A stretch of DNA of 5,041 bases from assembly GCA_036522155.1 (NCBI GenBank), contig DATDGI010000007.1:1-5041 (forward strand). The letters are read 5' to 3'. This DNA is from UBA9676 sp036522155. GTDB lineage: Bacteria > Actinomycetota > Actinomycetes > Streptosporangiales > Streptosporangiaceae. Every line of letters begins with the position of its first letter. Within the stretch, counting starts at the first letter, position 1. This document shows, in pieces, positions 4,761 through 5,041 of this stretch. Below the pieces are notes generated by a model. The model saw nothing but the letters and a program-made list of their open reading frames with translations, was not told where the DNA came from and did not search any database. The position numbers and the translations under genes are program-made.

Positions 4761-4779
4761 TCGCCGATGGCCTCGGCGA
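4761..4779 (+). other. RNA hairpin in the leader region
   Basis: TCGCCGA (4761-4767) and TCGGCGA (4773-4779) form an exact 7-bp stem with a 5-base loop. It is followed by a short CCGA/TCGG stem (4780-4795) and by GCCCG/CGGGC (4838-4852, 5-base loop). These could form a structured 5' leader upstream of the gene at 4929. Confidence 0.35.
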
Positions 4780-4928
4780 CCGAAATGTCTGTCGGCCCCC
4801 GGTTGCGCTGGCGGGAGCCGGACGGCGTGAGTGGCTAGCCCGGCCATCGGGCGACGCGCTGCCCTACCCCGCAGCGGTCCGTACGCCGGGCATCCCGCCT
4901 AGCGTGCTTGACCGACGGAAGGACTGCC

Positions 4929-5041
4929 TTGTCAGAGCACCGGAGGCGGAAACCCGGCAAAAGGCGCTCGTCGCGCCGGCCCAGGTTCCTCCTGCCGGTG
5001 ACGGTCACGGCCGTCACTGCCATCATGGGAGTCGTTGTCGC
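4929..5041 (+). CDS. N-terminus of an exported or membrane protein (partial)
   Basis: The start is TTG 4929, with AAGGA (4919-4923) five bases upstream, a strong site that decides this unusual start. The gene runs off the window after 37 complete codons. The visible part is MSEHRRRKPGKRRSSRRPRF followed by a hydrophobic stretch LLPVTVTAVTAIMGVVV. Twelve of the first nineteen residues are Arg, Lys or His, so this is a long basic cytoplasmic n-region ahead of a signal peptide or first membrane helix. This style of start (RRRKP, then a signal sequence) is common in actinomycete cell-wall enzymes with LysM, NlpC/P60 or transglycosylase domains, but none of those domains lies in the window, so the function is open. 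The long, structured upstream region suggests leader-level regulation. Confidence 0.7.
   Translation, partial: MSEHRRRKPGKRRSSRRPRFLLPVTVTAVTAIMGVVV

Larger units (their letters stand above)
4571..4928. other. Gene-free region and leader of the last gene
   Basis: About 360 bases without a supported gene. The part from 4620 to 4765 is clearly AT-richer than the rest of the window and includes TATTTA (4632-4637), two TTGTCA copies 15 bases apart (4648 and 4663) and a TTTTT run (about 4713-4717). The part from 4760 onward is GC-rich with several hairpins. The minus-strand open frame at 4656-4847 shows no domain or ribosome binding site, and I do not accept it as a gene. It most likely holds the promoter and a long 5' leader for the gene at 4929. 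Confidence 0.5.

Noticed and set aside
4656..4847. Minus-strand 63-codon open frame
   Set aside because: It has no ribosome binding site, no recognisable domain and an atypical composition, and it lies in a region that looks like a leader with hairpins.

Overview
The window is high-GC DNA with GC-rich third codon positions, GTG and TTG starts, strong GGAGG-type ribosome binding sites and family members typical of Actinomycetota (an actinomycete of the Streptomyces/Streptosporangiales/Pseudonocardiales kind). The order or genus cannot be fixed from this sequence alone. There are no tRNA, rRNA, CRISPR or insertion-sequence signatures. Most of the window is small, independent transcription units rather than one long operon.

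Layout, left to right. The window opens in the last codons of an acyl-CoA dehydrogenase (+). It converges on a two-gene minus-strand unit: a winged-helix/nucleotidyltransferase protein (669-1289) followed, with an 8-base overlap, by a HEPN-domain gene (207-676). This has the layout of an MNT/HEPN toxin-antitoxin pair. The HEPN reading frame is broken by one frameshift just before its RX4(H)XY-like motif. The unit has a clear promoter with an exact 8-bp inverted repeat between the -35 and -10 boxes, and its predicted transcript begins at the GTG start codon, which suggests a leaderless, autorepressed operon.

Next comes a minus-strand NAD(P)-binding SDR/epimerase-like gene (1511-2417), also split by a frameshift, divergent from a TetR-family regulator (2543-3133, +). 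Their shared intergenic region carries two copies of the palindromic core CAGTGACTG exactly 44 bp apart, probably the TetR operators controlling both genes.

To the right lies a secreted small protein (3234-3746, +) with a signal peptide and two cysteines in the mature part. It converges through hairpins on a small single-membrane-span protein (3839-4255, -). Behind that are a short minus-strand remnant resembling the SnoaL-like C-terminal domain of SigJ-type sigma factors (about 4319-4570) and roughly 360 bases without a gene but with several inverted repeats. At the edge is the first part of a plus-strand gene whose Arg/Lys-rich N-terminus runs into a hydrophobic segment (4929 onward).

The points of most interest are the self-regulated nucleotidyltransferase/HEPN pair with a disrupted HEPN half, the twin TetR operators, and the fact that two neighbouring minus-strand genes each carry one apparent frameshift. 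The frameshifts could reflect real decay or indel errors in the sequence.
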